64,000 nucleotides of DNA. Source: JACDHG01 sp963815295 (GTDB lineage Bacteria; Actinomycetota; Actinomycetes; Propionibacteriales; Nocardioidaceae). The position numbers and the translations under genes were made by a program. Within the stretch, counting starts at the first letter, position 1; each line of letters begins with the position of its first letter. This document shows, piece by piece, positions 9,138 through 17,775 of the stretch. The stretch spans positions 1,674,001-1,738,000 of the forward strand of contig CAWFFZ010000008.1 in assembly GCA_963815295.1 (NCBI GenBank), read 5' to 3'. The notes under the pieces were generated by a model that was given only the letters and a program-made list of their open reading frames with translations, ran no database searches and was not told where the DNA came from.

Positions 9138-10339
9138 CACTTGGCTTCGTCGATGAGGCCGAACCAGCGCGCCGCGGTGTCCATGTCCTTGTCGCCGCGT
9201 CCCGACAGGCAGACCACGAGCACGGAGTCTGGACCGAGCTCCTGCGCAACGTCGTACGTGCCGGCCAGCGCATGCGCGCTCTCGATGGCAGGGATGATGC
9301 CTTCGGTCTTCGCCAGGGCGACCATGGCGTCCATTGCGCGGGCGTCACTGATCGGGGCGTACGTCGCCCTGCCCGTCTCGGCGAGCCACGCATGCTCGGG
9401 ACCGACGCCGGGGTAGTCCAGACCCGCGGAGATCGAGTGGGACTCGGTGGTCTGACCATCCTCGTCCTGCAACAGGAACGACCGGGTGCCGTGGAGGACA
9501 CCCACTTGGCCGGCGGTGATGGTGGCCGCGTGGCGTCCTGTCTCGTAGCCGTCGCCACCCGCTTCGAAGCCGTAGAGCCGCACGCCGGCGTCGTCGACGA
9601 ACCCGGTGAAGAGGCCGATCGCGTTCGACCCGCCGCCGACGCAGGCGATGGCGGCGTGCGGGAGGCGCCCGAGCAGGTCGAGACACTGGGCGCGGGCCTC
9701 GTCGCCGATCCCGCGGGTGAAGTCTCGAACCATGGCCGGGAACGGGTGCGCACCGGCCGCGGTCCCCAGCAGGTAGTGCGTCGTGTCGACGTTGGCGACC
9801 CAGTCGCGCAACGCCTCGTTGATCGCGTCCTTGAGGGTGCGGCTGCCGCTGGTGACGGGCACGACCTCGGCGCCGAGCATCCTCATCCGGGCAACGTTGA
9901 GGGCCTGGCGCTCGGTGTCGACCTCCCCCATGTAGACCACACAGTCGAGCCCGAAGTAGGCGCATGCGGTGGCGGTGGCGACGCCGTGCTGACCGGCCCC
10001 GGTCTCGGCGATGACCCGCTTCTTGCCCATCCGTTGCGTCAACAAGGCCTGGCCGAGGACGTTGCGCACCTTGTGGGCGCCGGTGTGGTTGAGGTCCTCT
10101 CGCTTGAGCAGGACTCGAGCGCCGACGACCTCGGAGAAACGGCTGGCGTCATACAGCAGGCTTGGCACCCCGCCGTACTCCGCGAGCAGCCGCTGGAAGT
10201 CCGACTTGAACTCGTCGTCATCCATGGCCGCACGCCAGTACTGCTCGAGCTCGTCGAGCGGCGCGATAAGCGCCTCGGGCATGAAACGTCCGCCGAAGCG
10301 ACCGAAGTGTCCGGACGCGTCTGGCATCGGGTCAGTCAT
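9137..10339 (-). CDS. trpB: Tryptophan synthase beta chain
   Basis: 400 residues, the length of the TrpB1 type that pairs with TrpA. It condenses indole with serine using pyridoxal phosphate. The PLP lysine is Lys90 in HTGAHKVRN, and the phosphate-binding loop is CVGGGSNAIG. The N-terminus (GRFGGRFMPEAL) is typical. It lies 14 bp after trpC and overlaps trpA by one base. Confidence 0.97.
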   Translation of the reverse strand: MTDPMPDASGHFGRFGGRFMPEALIAPLDELEQYWRAAMDDDEFKSDFQRLLAEYGGVPSLLYDASRFSEVVGARVLLKREDLNHTGAHKVRNVLGQALLTQRMGKKRVIAETGAGQHGVATATACAYFGLDCVVYMGEVDTERQALNVARMRMLGAEVVPVTSGSRTLKDAINEALRDWVANVDTTHYLLGTAAGAHPFPAMVRDFTRGIGDEARAQCLDLLGRLPHAAIACVGGGSNAIGLFTGFVDDAGVRLYGFEAGGDGYETGRHAATITAGQVGVLHGTRSFLLQDEDGQTTESHSISAGLDYPGVGPEHAWLAETGRATYAPISDARAMDAMVALAKTEGIIPAIESAHALAGTYDVAQELGPDSVLVVCLSGRGDKDMDTAARWFGLIDEAK

Positions 10340-10353
10340 CGAGAGATCTTTCG

Positions 10354-11160
10354 TCAGTGTCGTTGTCTCAGTGCCGGGTGTGCGCCTGCGGCAACCAGGT
10401 CGGACACCATGGTGCGGGGGTCTTTGCCCGTCACGAGCGTCTCTCCCACGAGCACGACGTCCGCGCCGGCACGGGCGTAGTCGATGACGTCGTGCGGACC
10501 GCGCACGCCGGACTCTGCCACCCGCACGACGCTGTCGGGAAGCAACGGTGAGATGCGGCCGAATGTACTGCGGTCGACGTCGAGCGTCTTCAGGTTGCGG
10601 GCGTTGACACCGACAAGGTCGGCGCCAGCCTCGATGGCTCGCATCGTCTCCTCCTCGGAGTGGACCTCGACGAGGGGCGTCAAGCCGATCGATCTGGCGC
10701 GGTCGATGAGGCAGCCGAGCTCGTTGTCATCGAGCGCAGCGACGATCAGCAGAGCCAGGTCGGCCCCGGCTGCTCGCGCCTCCCACAGCTGATACGACGT
10801 CACGATGAAGTCCTTGCACAGCACGGGTACGTCGACGCAGGCCCTGACGGCGCGCAGGTCGTCAAAGGTGCCGCCGAATCGACGCTCCTCGGTGAGCACG
10901 CTGATCGCTGCAGCGCCGCCGGCTGCGTAGGCCGTGGCGAGGGCGGCGGGATCGCTGATCGTGGCGAGGGCGCCGCGACTCGGGCTGGAGCGCTTGACCT
11001 CCGCGATCACGGAGACACCGGCGGCGCGGTAGCCGGGCATCGGGTCGAGAGCTTGCCGTTGACGAACCGCCATTGCCTTGAGCTCGTCAAGGCTCACCAC
11101 AGCTTGACGTGCGGCGAGGTCCTCACGCACGCCGACGATGATCTCCTCGAGCACGGACAT
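10354..11160 (-). CDS. trpC: Indole-3-glycerol phosphate synthase
   Basis: 268 residues, monofunctional. It closes the indole ring from carboxyphenylaminodeoxyribulose phosphate. VIAEVKRSSPSRG is the family signature with the catalytic Lys and Glu; VLCKDFIV and VGVNARNLKTL hold further active-site residues. I chose ATG at 11160; no good SD is seen and an extension to 11220 would add about 20 alanine/glycine-rich residues without support. No trpF lies next to it, so the preceding isomerisation is probably done by PriA (14884-15624). Confidence 0.95.
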   Translation of the reverse strand: MSVLEEIIVGVREDLAARQAVVSLDELKAMAVRQRQALDPMPGYRAAGVSVIAEVKRSSPSRGALATISDPAALATAYAAGGAAAISVLTEERRFGGTFDDLRAVRACVDVPVLCKDFIVTSYQLWEARAAGADLALLIVAALDDNELGCLIDRARSIGLTPLVEVHSEEETMRAIEAGADLVGVNARNLKTLDVDRSTFGRISPLLPDSVVRVAESGVRGPHDVIDYARAGADVVLVGETLVTGKDPRTMVSDLVAAGAHPALRQRH

Positions 11161-11209
11161 CGCTACTGCTGTGCCATTGGCTCGAGCGCCTGAAGGGCCG
11201 GCTGCACGA

Positions 11210-11395
11210 CTAGCGTCCACCCATCCCCATGGCCTGCATGACTTTGCCCACGATGCCGGAGACGAGCAGCAGGGCGATGCCGACCCAGAAGATCGGCCAG
11301 TTGTCGACCACCAGACCGACGGCGCCGACGCAGAACCCGAGCAGGCAGACCGTGACCGCTGTCCACGCGGCGGGAGTGGATCCGTGACCGGCCAT
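11210..11395 (-). CDS. HGxxPAAW family small membrane protein
   Basis: 61 residues with the motif HGSTPAAWTAVTV near the N-terminus and two hydrophobic segments, ending in a short Met/Gly-rich tail. This matches the HGxxPAAW (DUF6704) family of actinobacteria, which commonly sits between the Trp-associated membrane protein and trpC, as here. GGAAGGAG lies 6 bases before the ATG. Its function is not known; conserved position suggests a link to tryptophan synthesis or its membrane context. Confidence 0.85.
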   Translation of the reverse strand: MAGHGSTPAAWTAVTVCLLGFCVGAVGLVVDNWPIFWVGIALLLVSGIVGKVMQAMGMGGR

Positions 11396-11470
11396 CAGAG
11401 GCTCCTTCCGCCTGCACCCGGTGTGCGGTTCTTCGACAGTGTGAGGTGGTACCAGTGTGACCTGCCCGGA

Positions 11471-12103
11471 TCACGATTGTTGAGTCGGGTCACGACCTTC
11501 GTCGATCTCGCGCCATACATCGGCTTCACTCATGTCCTCCCCCGCGACCGACCCCGCCGAGGGCGCTGAGCCCTCCTTGCTGGTCGGAGCGTCGTACCTG
11601 CTGCCCATTGTCGCCCAGCGGTGGCCGACGCCCGCGATGGCTGCGCCAGCCACGGCGCACAGGACGGCGGCGGCGAGCGTGACCCAACGCCAGGGGCGCG
11701 CCGAGGTCTCGTACGGGCCACCTGCCCAGCCGATGGCCGAGAGGCCCGTCTCCACCTGGTCGGTGCCGTCCGGAAGGACCAGTGTCGAGACGGCCACGAC
11801 GACGGCGCAGACGACGATGAGCACACCGAGCGCGCGTCGAATCACGCCTCGGGTGGCGACGACGGCGCCAAACGCGGCAAGCATGACGAAGCCGAGGGCA
11901 CCGGCCAGGGGCGCGACCTCCGCGCCGGTGACGGTCGTCTCGAGGTCCGGGAGCCCCGGCTGGATAGCGGAGGCGGCGATCCACGGCCGGGCCAGGCCAA
12001 CGACGACGCCCGTCGCGGCGGGCATCCCGACAACCAGCGTGACGGCATACCCGCGAGCCGATGGGCGTCTCGTCGACTTCACCGGGCCATTGTCGTCGCT
12101 CAC
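11471..12103 (-). CDS. Trp biosynthesis-associated membrane protein (TIGR02234-like)
   Basis: 210 residues with about four hydrophobic segments (near residues 18-38, 58-80, 85-105 and 140-160) and a hydrophilic tail ending WREIDEGRDPTQQS. The acidic 'W..ID.GRDPT' end and position in front of trpC are typical of the Trp_oprn_chp family. The GTG at 12103 overlaps the stop of the preceding gene (GTGA), which sets the start. The role is unknown. Confidence 0.82.
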   Translation of the reverse strand: MSDDNGPVKSTRRPSARGYAVTLVVGMPAATGVVVGLARPWIAASAIQPGLPDLETTVTGAEVAPLAGALGFVMLAAFGAVVATRGVIRRALGVLIVVCAVVVAVSTLVLPDGTDQVETGLSAIGWAGGPYETSARPWRWVTLAAAVLCAVAGAAIAGVGHRWATMGSRYDAPTSKEGSAPSAGSVAGEDMSEADVWREIDEGRDPTQQS

Positions 12104-12954
12104 GCAGCGTCCGGACGCACGGGTCCGGACTCGATCCGGCGACGGGCCTCGGCGAGCGTGAGCCGCGGAGGGACGTACTCGTGCCACCAATCGGCGCCGG
12201 CGGCTGCCAGCTCGGCGACGTACCGACGCTCGACAGAGATGTCCTCCGCCCGCTCCCGACCACCGACAGCGATGACGAAGCCGGCGTTGCCACCGGGCCT
12301 TTGCTCGGCACTGTGGCGCAGCCGTCGTACGTCATCAGGTGTGACGTCGTCCCACCCCTGATCTGGTGGGACTCGATAGAGGCAGGCTCCGTCCCAGCGC
12401 AGAGCCCGCTCGCGTGGTCCTCGCTTCGTAATCGCCCCGCCGACCCAGATGGGGATACGCGGTCGCTGTATTGGTGTCGGCCGGAGCTCGGCGTCGTCGA
12501 CCGTGAAGTGCCGCCCCTGGAAGGTCACGGGCCGCCCCGACCACAGACCTGCGATGACCTCGAGGGACTCGTCGAGCATCACGGCGCGCTCACGCGGGTC
12601 GGCTGGTTCGCCGAACCGCCGGAAGTCGTCGCTTTCGCTGTCGCCGATGCCCACACCGAGCACGAGGCGGCCGCCGGATATCCGGTCGACGCTCATCGCC
12701 TGCGCTGCCACCGTCGCGGGACGGCGCCGCGGCAGCGGGGTGATCATGGTCGCGAGGGTGACGCGTTCAGTGGCTTGCGCGACGAGGGCAAGCGTGATCC
12801 ACGGGTCGTAGGTCTCGACGCCGCCTGGAAAGGCGACGTAGTCCTCGCAGAACACGCCGTCCCACCCGGTCGTCTCGGCGAGCGCGGCGAGCTCGGCGAT
12901 TTGCTCCGGGTCGCCCCAGGGTCCTGCTGGCGAGATATCAAGGCCGAACTTCAT
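12100..12954 (-). CDS. LLM-class flavin-dependent oxidoreductase
   Basis: 284 residues from ATG at 12954 (a TTG four codons upstream is the alternative). The start KFGLDISPAG and the segments VTLATMITPLPRRRP, LVLGVGIGDSESDDFRRFG and FTVDDAELRPTPIQRPRIPIWVGG are characteristic of the bacterial luciferase-like fold that uses FMN or F420. The substrate and cofactor cannot be told apart by eye; in actinobacteria many are F420-dependent. It sits between hisI and the Trp membrane protein on the same strand, with a 4-nt overlap to the latter. Confidence 0.85.
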   Translation of the reverse strand: MKFGLDISPAGPWGDPEQIAELAALAETTGWDGVFCEDYVAFPGGVETYDPWITLALVAQATERVTLATMITPLPRRRPATVAAQAMSVDRISGGRLVLGVGIGDSESDDFRRFGEPADPRERAVMLDESLEVIAGLWSGRPVTFQGRHFTVDDAELRPTPIQRPRIPIWVGGAITKRGPRERALRWDGACLYRVPPDQGWDDVTPDDVRRLRHSAEQRPGGNAGFVIAVGGRERAEDISVERRYVAELAAAGADWWHEYVPPRLTLAEARRRIESGPVRPDAA

Positions 12955-12991
12955 CGGGCCAGACAATCACCGGTCGCCGACGTTCCTCGGG

Positions 12992-13375
12992 TCAGGCACC
13001 CTCTGACGGTGGCGTTGCTGCGTCGAAGCAGCTTGCCGCGCCCGTGTGGCAGGCGGGTCCGTGCTGGTCGACGGTCAGGAGCAGCGTGTCGCCGTCGCAG
13101 TCGGGGCGCAGGTCGCGCACCTGCTGGGTGTTGCCGGAGGTTTCGCCCTTCACCCAATAAGTCGTGCGGCTGCGGCTCCAGTACGTCGCCTGACCCGTGG
13201 CGAGGGTGCGACGTACCGCCTCGGCATCCATGTAGGCGAGCATCAGCACGGCCTTCGAGGTGGCTTCCTGCACGATTGTCGGCACGAGTCCCCGGTCGTC
13301 GAACCGCAGCTGGGTCAGTAGCGCCTCTGCACCGTCGGCGGTCTGGTCGGGCGAAGAAGCATCCACGGCAACCAT
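12992..13375 (-). CDS. hisI: Phosphoribosyl-AMP cyclohydrolase
   Basis: 127 residues, monofunctional (no HisE domain). It opens the adenine ring of phosphoribosyl-AMP in histidine synthesis. The conserved run YWSRSRTTYWVKGETSG and the zinc-binding region DCDGDTLLLTVDQHGPACHTG are present, with the metal Asp and Cys residues visible. The gene begins the trp-side run and is physically separated from the other his genes by the TIGR03085-type gene and hisF-priA. Confidence 0.95.
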   Translation of the reverse strand: MVAVDASSPDQTADGAEALLTQLRFDDRGLVPTIVQEATSKAVLMLAYMDAEAVRRTLATGQATYWSRSRTTYWVKGETSGNTQQVRDLRPDCDGDTLLLTVDQHGPACHTGAASCFDAATPPSEGA

Positions 13376-13413
13376 TGTCTCGTATCTCGTTCGGCCCCGG
13401 CTCCAGCGGCCGT

Positions 13414-13419
13414 TAGGCT
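13414..13419 (+). promoter_or_regulatory. Candidate leaderless -10 box, TIGR03085-type gene
   Basis: TAGGCT ends 7 bases before the ATG at 13427 and there is no Shine-Dalgarno. This spacing puts the predicted transcription start on the A of the start codon. It also supports that start over a later in-frame GTG. Confidence 0.55.
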
Positions 13420-13426
13420 TGAGTCG

Positions 13427-14119
13427 ATGGCTGACGCACCCGACCTTCGTAACGCCTACCTCGACCCCGACTCAGCGACTGACCCGCCCGCGGTGTCGAA
13501 GGTGGAGCGGGCTCTGATCTGCGACACCCTCGAGCTCGCCGGACCGGCGGCGCCGACCCTGTCGGGCAAGTGGGATGCACATCACCTTGCGGCACACCTC
13601 GTGGCGCGCGAACGCAACCCGATCAGCTCCATGCGGACGGCGTTTCCCGCGCTGGGCAATCCGCTCGTGGAGTCCCTGGTGTCCGAAGAGGACTTTGGCG
13701 AGCTCGTCTCGCGGATCAGGTCAGGCCCGCCGCGGCTGTCACCGTTCGGCCGTGCGGCAGGCGACCGAAATCTCAACACCCTCGAGTTCTACATCCACCA
13801 CGAGGATGTCCTGCGGGCATCGTCAGGATGGCTGCGGCGACAACTGCCCGACTGGGCGGAGAACCAGATCTGGGCCCGCTTGCGCATCTTCGCCAAGCTG
13901 AGCATGCGGCACTCCCCCGTGCCAGTCGCACTGCAACGCTCCGACAAGGATGACGAGCCGCCATCGACGGCGTCCAAGGGTCCTGACCCCGTCGTGGTTC
14001 GAGGACTGCCCAGCGAGCTTGCGCTCTACGCGTATGGACGCGGCCAGGTCGCGTCGTACGAGCTGGACGGCGGCGACGCCGCGGTCGAGAAGCTGCGCGC
14101 TTCTCACTTCGGTCGCTGA
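13427..14119 (+). CDS. TIGR03085 family metal-binding protein
   Basis: 230 residues. The family features are LICDTLELAGPAAPTLSGKW, DAHHLAAHLVARERNP and LNTLEFYIHHEDVLRA: a DinB/mycothiol-dependent maleylpyruvate isomerase-like four-helix fold whose histidines would bind a metal. The second half resembles the C-terminal lid seen in this family. It is transcribed divergently from hisI with 51 bp between them and convergent with hisF. The substrate is unknown; in this superfamily many use mycothiol as a cofactor. Confidence 0.85.
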   Translation: MADAPDLRNAYLDPDSATDPPAVSKVERALICDTLELAGPAAPTLSGKWDAHHLAAHLVARERNPISSMRTAFPALGNPLVESLVSEEDFGELVSRIRSGPPRLSPFGRAAGDRNLNTLEFYIHHEDVLRASSGWLRRQLPDWAENQIWARLRIFAKLSMRHSPVPVALQRSDKDDEPPSTASKGPDPVVVRGLPSELALYAYGRGQVASYELDGGDAAVEKLRASHFGR

Positions 14120-14125
14120 GCCGCG

Positions 14126-14887
14126 TCACCGGACGGGATAGCCGGCTCCAGACAGGCTTGCCTTCACCTCGGCGATCGAGACCAAGCTGTCGTGGAACAC
14201 GCTGGCCGCCAGGACCGCGTCGGCGCCCGCCTTGACCGCGGGGGGAAAGTGCTCAGCGGTGCCTGCCCCGCCACTCGCGATCACGGGGATGGTGACGGCC
14301 GCACGCACGGCCGCGACGAGCTCCAGGTCGAAGCCATCTTGCGTCCCGTCGGCGTCCATGGCATTGAGCAGAATCTCTCCTGCACCGAGCACTGCTCCAC
14401 GATGCGCCCAGTCAACGGCGTCCATCCCTGTGCCAACACTGCCCCCATGTGTTGTCACCTCGAACCCCGACTGCGTGCCGGCAGCACGTCGCGCATCGAC
14501 GCTGAGCACCAGGACCTGGCGGCCAAACCTGTCGGCTACCTCTGCGATGACCTCTGGCCGTTGGATGGCAGCAGTGTTGATCACTACCTTGTCGGCGCCT
14601 GCACGCAGCAACGTGTCGACGTCCGCGACCTCGCGCACTCCCCCGCCGACGCTCAACGGGATGAACACCTGCTCGGCGGTCCTACGCACGACGTCGAGGA
14701 GGGTAGCGCGCTCATCCTTGGATGCGGTGATGTCGAGAAACGTGAGCTCGTCAGCGCCTTCGGCGTCATACCGTCGCGCGAGCTCGACCGGGTCACCAAC
14801 GTCACGAAGGCCGGCGAAGTTGACGCCCTTGACGACGCGACCGTCGTCGACGTCGAGACAGGCGATGACGCGGATGGCAAGGGTCAT
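14126..14887 (-). CDS. hisF: Imidazole glycerol phosphate synthase cyclase subunit
   Basis: 253 residues. It uses ammonia from HisH to turn PRFAR into imidazole glycerol phosphate and AICAR. The first catalytic Asp is in VIACLDVDDGRVVKG and the second in VLSVDAR; both half-barrel phosphate sites (LSVGGGVR and IASGGAGT) are intact. The ATG overlaps the priA stop by 4 bases. hisH lies some 4 kb away, on the other side of the inserted HNH pseudogene. Confidence 0.96.
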   Translation of the reverse strand: MTLAIRVIACLDVDDGRVVKGVNFAGLRDVGDPVELARRYDAEGADELTFLDITASKDERATLLDVVRRTAEQVFIPLSVGGGVREVADVDTLLRAGADKVVINTAAIQRPEVIAEVADRFGRQVLVLSVDARRAAGTQSGFEVTTHGGSVGTGMDAVDWAHRGAVLGAGEILLNAMDADGTQDGFDLELVAAVRAAVTIPVIASGGAGTAEHFPPAVKAGADAVLAASVFHDSLVSIAEVKASLSGAGYPVR

Positions 14888-15624
14888 CGCCCGGCGCTGG
14901 TGCCTTCGACCGCTGCGAGTGCGCCCTCGAGCGAGAACGCTCCGGTGTAGAGAGCCGTCCCGATGATCGCTCCCTCGACACCGGCGTCGACCAGGGTGGC
15001 GATCGCCAACAGGTCATCGATCGTGGAGATGCCGCCGGAGGCGATGACCGGGGCGTCCGTACGTCGGCAGACGTCGGCGAGCAGGTCGAGGTTCGGACCT
15101 TCCAACATGCCGTCCTTGTCGACGTCGGTGACGACGTAGCGGGCACATCCGTCTGCGTCGAGACGCGCCAAGACGTCATAAAGCTCGCCGCCGTCCTGGG
15201 TCCACCCGCGCGCCGCGAGCCTGGTGCCGCGTACGTCGAGGCCGATGGCCACGCGATCGCCGTGCTCCTTGATGACTCGACTGCACCAGTCCGGTTCCTC
15301 AAGGGCGGCTGTGCCGATGTTGACGCGACGACAGCCCGTGCCTAACGCTGCGGCAAGGCTCGCGTCGTCGCGGATGCCGCCGGACATCTCCACGTCGACA
15401 TCAAGGGCGCGTACGACGTCGGCCAAGGTCTGGCGGTTGTCGCCTCGCCGGAAGGCCGCGTCGAGATCGACCAGGTGCACCCATCGGGCGCCGGCCGACT
15501 GCCATCTCAGCGCCGCCTCGACCGGATCGCCGAACACGCGCTCGGATCCGGCGACACCTTGGACCAGCTGAACGGCACGTCCACCGGACACATCGACGGC
15601 CGGCAGCAGTTCCAAGGTGGCCAT
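14884..15624 (-). CDS. priA: Bifunctional HisA/TrpF isomerase (PriA)
   Basis: 246 residues. The sequence follows actinobacterial PriA closely: ELLPAVDVSGGRAVQLVQG at the start, VEMSGGIRDDASLAAALGTG, the RGW loop in AARGWTQDGGELYDVL, and YVVTDVDKDGMLEGPNL. PriA isomerises both ProFAR (histidine) and PRA (tryptophan) with one active site. The absence of a trpF gene in a window that holds trpC, trpB and trpA fits that role, though trpF could lie elsewhere. I chose ATG at 15624; the longer frame back to 15819 only reads through the repeat region. A TAGGCT box ends 7 bases upstream, suggesting leaderless expression. Confidence 0.92.
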   Translation of the reverse strand: MATLELLPAVDVSGGRAVQLVQGVAGSERVFGDPVEAALRWQSAGARWVHLVDLDAAFRRGDNRQTLADVVRALDVDVEMSGGIRDDASLAAALGTGCRRVNIGTAALEEPDWCSRVIKEHGDRVAIGLDVRGTRLAARGWTQDGGELYDVLARLDADGCARYVVTDVDKDGMLEGPNLDLLADVCRRTDAPVIASGGISTIDDLLAIATLVDAGVEGAIIGTALYTGAFSLEGALAAVEGTSAGR

Positions 15625-15631
15625 AGCCGCC

Positions 15632-15637
15632 AGCCTA
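15632..15637 (-). promoter_or_regulatory. Candidate leaderless -10 box of priA
   Basis: TAGGCT on the minus strand, 7 bases before the priA ATG, no Shine-Dalgarno. Since the upstream neighbour is a repeat region and a convergent pseudogene, priA-hisF needs its own promoter and this is the best candidate. Confidence 0.6.
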
Positions 15638-15667
15638 ATGGGGGCCCACTGCGTCGCCCCGAGAGAC

Positions 15668-16054
15668 GAGCGCCTCCCACGCCGGTCGAGCCGTGCCACG
15701 GCGGTCGAGCGCCTCCCACGCCGGTCGAGCTTGTCCAGACCCCGCCGGTCGAGCTTGTCGAGACCCCGTGAGTCGCGCTGCTGGTCGGGTCGCGCTGGCG
15801 GCCGGCGGTTTCGCTTCACGTTGAAGAGCGCAGCAACGCCGGAAGTCGCGCTGGTGGTTGCGTCACGCTGGCGGCTGCGGAACGTCGGTCAAGCTTGTCG
15901 AGACCCCGGCGGTTTCGCTCGTGGTGAAAAGCGGCAGCAACGACACGGGTCTGCTGTTGGTTGGCTGGCGCTGGCGACTGCGGAACGCACGGCGGTCGAG
16001 CTTGTCGAGACTCCGGCAGTCGCGCTGCACACGGCGGTCGAGTTTGTCGAGACC
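15668..16054. repeat. Repeat-rich spacer with five GGTCGAGCTTGTCGAGACC copies
   Basis: The 677-bp gap between priA and the HNH pseudogene holds no credible gene. A 19-bp sequence, GGTCGAGCTTGTCGAGACC, occurs five times with few changes (15723, 15747, 15887, 15994, 16036). A 23-bp unit starting GAGCGCCTCCCACG is present twice (15668 and 15707). Around these lies a degenerate unit of about 105 bp with a GGCGGTTTCGCT stretch, a TGCGGAACG stretch and one 19-mer, seen about twice. From memory, such short partly palindromic repeats are scattered through intergenic DNA of several Nocardioidaceae-like genomes. 16055-16301 holds no feature I can name. Confidence 0.8.
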
Positions 16055-16301
16055 CCGGAGGATCTCGACAGCCTCGATCAGCCGGGAAGGTCAGCCCGTG
16101 AGGGAGGGGCGGTCGGGACTCGCAGCGCCGTCAAGGAGCGCAGCGACAGGCGCAAGAGCCCGCCGGCCACTCCCGCACCAGCCCAACATCACCCGACACG
16201 GACTCGCAGCTGGATCGCGAATCGAAGAAAGTCTCGAAAACCGTTGTGTATAAGGGCATCTGAGCATCAGAACTGTCGGCGGTCACCGATAGATTCAACC
16301 C

Positions 16302-17688
16302 ATGATCGACACCGACACCGACCGCAGCAACCTCGACGCAGACGCCACCCTGCGCCACATCAGAGCAATGCAAGCGTCGGCGCAGCGTGCCGAGGTCGCG
16401 ATCCTGGAAGACGCCGCCCACTGGGCCGACCTCCACGGCGTCCTCGAGTCGACGGAGTTCGCGATTGCCAGGAGTGGAGCAGATGCTCCCGCTCGGTGGC
16501 GACGGCACCCCCGAAGTATCGGAGTTCTGCCCCGCCGAACTCGGCGCCGAACTCGCCATCTCCCCCAACTCGGCCGCCAGGCTGATCGGGGACGCCCTCG
16601 ACCTCCGCCACCGTCTCCCGATCCTCTGGGCGCGGATCCAAGCCGGTGAGGTGAAACCGTGGATCGGACGCCAGATCGCCACCGACACCCGCGACGTCTC
16701 CCACGAGACCGCAGCCGTGGTAGACCGCAGGGTCGCCAAATACGCCCACTCACTCACCTGGGGACGCCTGATGAAGGTGGTGCAGGCCGCGATCATCGAC
16801 ACCGACCCCGACTACGCCCGCGAGCGGAAGAGGACAACCGTCGCCGTAACCGCGGAGTGTGGTTAGACCCCGCCGACGACACCGGCACCATCACCGGCGC
16901 CTTCGCCGCCGCCGGACCCGACGCACTGCGCTTCGACGCCGGACTCAACCGCACCGCCGACGCCCTCGGCCGCCCTCGGCGACACCGACACCAAAGAAGT
17001 CCGCCGGTCCAAAGCCCTCGGCATCCTCGCCAACCCCCAACAGACGATGGACCTCTACGCCACCGCCCAGACCGTCGGACATCCGCCGGTCGACCAGCCG
17101 GCCAGACCCGGACGCGAGATCTCGACCAGCTCGAACACCGAGCCCGGAGGGAACCCGACAGCGTTCGTGCGGGGAGTCAGCATCAAGGTCGACCCGAGAC
17201 CCAAAGCCGTCCTCTACGTCCACATGACCAAGGAGATCGCTGGACTCCGGCGAAGGGGTCGCGCGGGTGGAAGGGATCGGACCCGTCACCGTCGACCAAG
17301 CCAAACAATGGCTCGGCGACTGCACCATCACCATCAAACCCGTCCTCGACCTCGCCGGGATCGCACCCGTCGACGCCTACGAAATCCCCGACCACATCCG
17401 CGAAGCCGTCCACCTCATTCCCCCGCCGACACCTTCCCCTACGCGTCCTGCACCAGCCGCAAGATGGACCTCGACCACACCATCCCCTACGTCCATCCCG
17501 ATGACGGGGGACCACCCGGCCAAACCGGGATCGGGAAACTCGGACCCCTGACCCGACGACATCACCGGATCCGCACCCACAGCCGATGGCAAGTCAAACA
17601 ACCCTTCCCCGGCATCTACCTATGGCGATCACCCCACGGCAGATACTGGCTCGTCGACCACACCGGCACCCACCGACTCAGCGCCTAA
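16302..17688 (+). pseudogene. DUF222/HNH endonuclease (13E12 family), multiply frameshifted
   Basis: Pieces of one protein are found in order but in changing frames, with breaks near 16475, 16860, 16970, 17240 and 17420. The N-terminal part (AAHWADLHG, then FCPAELGAELAISPNSAARL, LPILWARIQAGEVKPW) is the DUF222 region. After the breaks come TGAFAAAGPDALRFDAGLNR, then LGDTDTKEVRRSKALGIL, then GIGPVTVDQAKQWLG, and finally the HNH domain with KMDLDHTIPYVHPDDGG and RRHHRIRTHSRW up to the stop at 17688. One intact copy would be about 460 residues. The break near 16970 coincides with a small duplication (GCCCTCGG twice). Neighbouring genes are intact, so this is decay rather than poor sequence. Such genes are often multicopy and mobile-like in actinobacteria. 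Confidence 0.9.
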
Positions 17689-17699
17689 CCCCTCCGCAA

Positions 17700-17753
17700 C
17701 ACAAAGCACCCCGCCAAGCCGCCCAACAGGCGGCCCGTCGGGGTGCCGTTGTG
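17700..17753. terminator. Bidirectional hairpin terminator
   Basis: A long stem lies between the convergent ends of the HNH pseudogene (17688) and the membrane protein gene (17776). The outer arms are CACAA/TTGTG, the middle arms GCACCCCG/CGGGGTGC, and the inner arms GCCGCC/GGCGGC around a CAACA loop. There is no long T run, as is common for GC-rich actinobacterial terminators. Confidence 0.75.
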
Positions 17754-17775
17754 CGCCCTCGTAGTGAGGAGCTCG

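Noticed and set aside
11163..11474. 103-codon minus-strand frame overlapping the HGxxPAAW gene
   Set aside because: Shifted frame of the HGxxPAAW gene; Arg-rich and without an SD.
15668..16054. CRISPR array
   Set aside because: The 19-mers are unevenly spaced, degenerate and lack unique equal-length spacers; no cas genes nearby.
15617..16585. 322-codon plus-strand frame over the repeat region
   Set aside because: It is made of the repeats read through plus an out-of-frame part of the HNH pseudogene; no SD or domain.
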